From: Dyadobacter sediminis
GTDB taxonomy: Bacteria; Bacteroidota; Bacteroidia; Cytophagales; Spirosomataceae
NCBI RefSeq assembly: GCF_005860765.1
Contig: NZ_VCEI01000030.1
Span: forward strand, 124,001-188,000
Direction of reading: 5' to 3'
DNA length: 64,000 nt
A program made the translations under genes and the position numbers. This document shows positions 63,411 through 64,000 of the stretch, piece by piece (positions within the stretch are counted from its first letter, which is position 1; each line of letters begins with the position of its first letter). The notes beneath the pieces were generated by a model. It worked only from the letters and a program-made list of their open reading frames with translations. It made no database searches and was not told where the DNA came from.

Positions 63411-64000
63411 TCAGTTCCAGCCGCCGCCCAGTGCCCGGTAAATATTGACCGTAGCATTCATTTGCTGCATTTTGGTTTCAATCAGATCGAATTTGGATTC
63501 CAGTGCTTCCCGTTGCGTCAGCAACACTTCCATATAATCCGCTCTTGCTGAGGTAAAAAGACGGTTGGCAATGGTAGTCGACTCGTTCAGTGCCTGTACT
63601 TCCCTGAATTTGGTGTCGTAGCTTTGTTCCAGGTTACTGATGTTGGAAAGCTGATTTACAACCTCGATATATGCATTCAGAACCGTTCTTTCGTAATCAT
63701 AGATACTCTGGATCTGTCTTGCATTGGCGCTGTAATACGTAGCCTGAATTGCATTTTTATTGATCAATGGCCCGGCCAGATCGCCAACCAGCGTTGACAT
63801 CAGTGATTTGGGTACATTGCCAAGGTAAATCGGATTGAAAGCCTGCAGACCCACAGCTGCATTCAGACCCAGTGAAGGATAAAAATTGGCCCGTGCCACC
63901 TGAATGTCCAGATTGGCAGCTGCCAGATTTTGTTCTGCCTGCCTTACGTCCGGCCGGTTTTCCAGCAATTGTGATGGAATTCCGGCACGGATCATTTGCG
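63411..64000 (-). CDS. RND efflux outer-membrane factor (OprM/NodT type), C-terminal part, runs off right edge
   Basis: About 195 residues of the C-terminus are visible. IPSQLLENRPDVRQAEQNLAAANLDIQVARANFYPSLGLNAAVG is the hallmark second-half block of OprM/CusC/NodT proteins, and the repeated coiled helices that follow (YERTVLNAYIEVVNQLSN... ARADYMEVLLTQREALESK) form the tunnel. It forms the trimeric outer-membrane channel of an RND or similar pump; the partner pump genes would lie to the right of the window. Confidence 0.9.
   Translation of the reverse strand, partial: QMIRAGIPSQLLENRPDVRQAEQNLAAANLDIQVARANFYPSLGLNAAVGLQAFNPIYLGNVPKSLMSTLVGDLAGPLINKNAIQATYYSANARQIQSIYDYERTVLNAYIEVVNQLSNISNLEQSYDTKFREVQALNESTTIANRLFTSARADYMEVLLTQREALESKFDLIETKMQQMNATVNIYRALGGGWN

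Overview
The window looks like a chromosome segment of a free-living Bacteroidota bacterium of the Cytophagales type (Dyadobacter/Spirosoma-like; inferred, not proven). The signs are type IX secretion sorting domains, a GldA gliding ATPase, SusC/SusD receptors, an AraR/NrtR-type Nudix regulator, and a TTTG/TAnnTTTG promoter in front of a tRNA. Most protein starts lack a clear Shine-Dalgarno sequence.

Layout. 1-0.6 kb: N-terminal end of a tyrosine recombinase that leaves the window, two long perfect inverted repeats, and tRNA-His. 0.6-19.8 kb: ordinary chromosomal genes (sodA, tadA, a large T9SS Ig-repeat protein, a GH3/beta-lactamase fusion, gldA, a NagX-like acyltransferase, a nuoL-nuoM pair, a serine hydrolase, asnS, a PAP2-like protein, an enoyl-CoA hydratase and tRNA-Arg). 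19.8-48.7 kb: an accessory island bounded on the left by tRNA-Arg plus a dead IS3 OrfB tail, and on the right by a dead IS3 OrfA head plus an IS110-like fragment. 48.7-64 kb: chromosomal genes again (ECF sigma/anti-sigma, lipoproteins, ModE-like regulator, map, PHP protein, GT39, methyltransferase, malectin-type T9SS protein, Nudix regulator, RND outer-membrane factor).

The island is a compound RiPP (ribosomally made, modified peptide) locus. One half is a class I lanthipeptide system: three short precursor genes with GG leaders and three-Cys cores (38.35-39.08 kb), a full-length LanB dehydratase (35.1-38.3 kb), and on the other strand two LanC-like proteins, two luciferase-like flavin oxidoreductases and a SusC/SusD pair. 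The first LanC has lost the Cys-His zinc ligands; the second keeps them. The other half is a compact minus-strand operon of two small peptides, a radical SAM enzyme with the C-terminal signature of the three-residue-cyclophane (FxsB/XyeB-like) enzymes, a C39-peptidase ABC exporter and a short HlyD adaptor. Between them lies a LytTR regulator/LytS-type kinase pair followed by a fourth, GG-less lanthipeptide-like precursor with its own terminator. Three glycosyltransferase-like genes, a fourth GT-like protein and another TonB-dependent receptor close the island on the left.

Working model (inference): LanB/LanC2 make lanthionine rings in three related peptides; the flavin enzymes may oxidise the thioethers or reduce dehydro residues; the radical SAM enzyme makes a cyclophane in a separate GG-leader peptide; one C39 exporter trims and exports both peptide types; the GG-less peptide may be the signal read by the LytS-type kinase. 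Hairpins with U-runs after the first two lanthipeptide genes suggest that precursor mRNA is made in excess over lanB mRNA.
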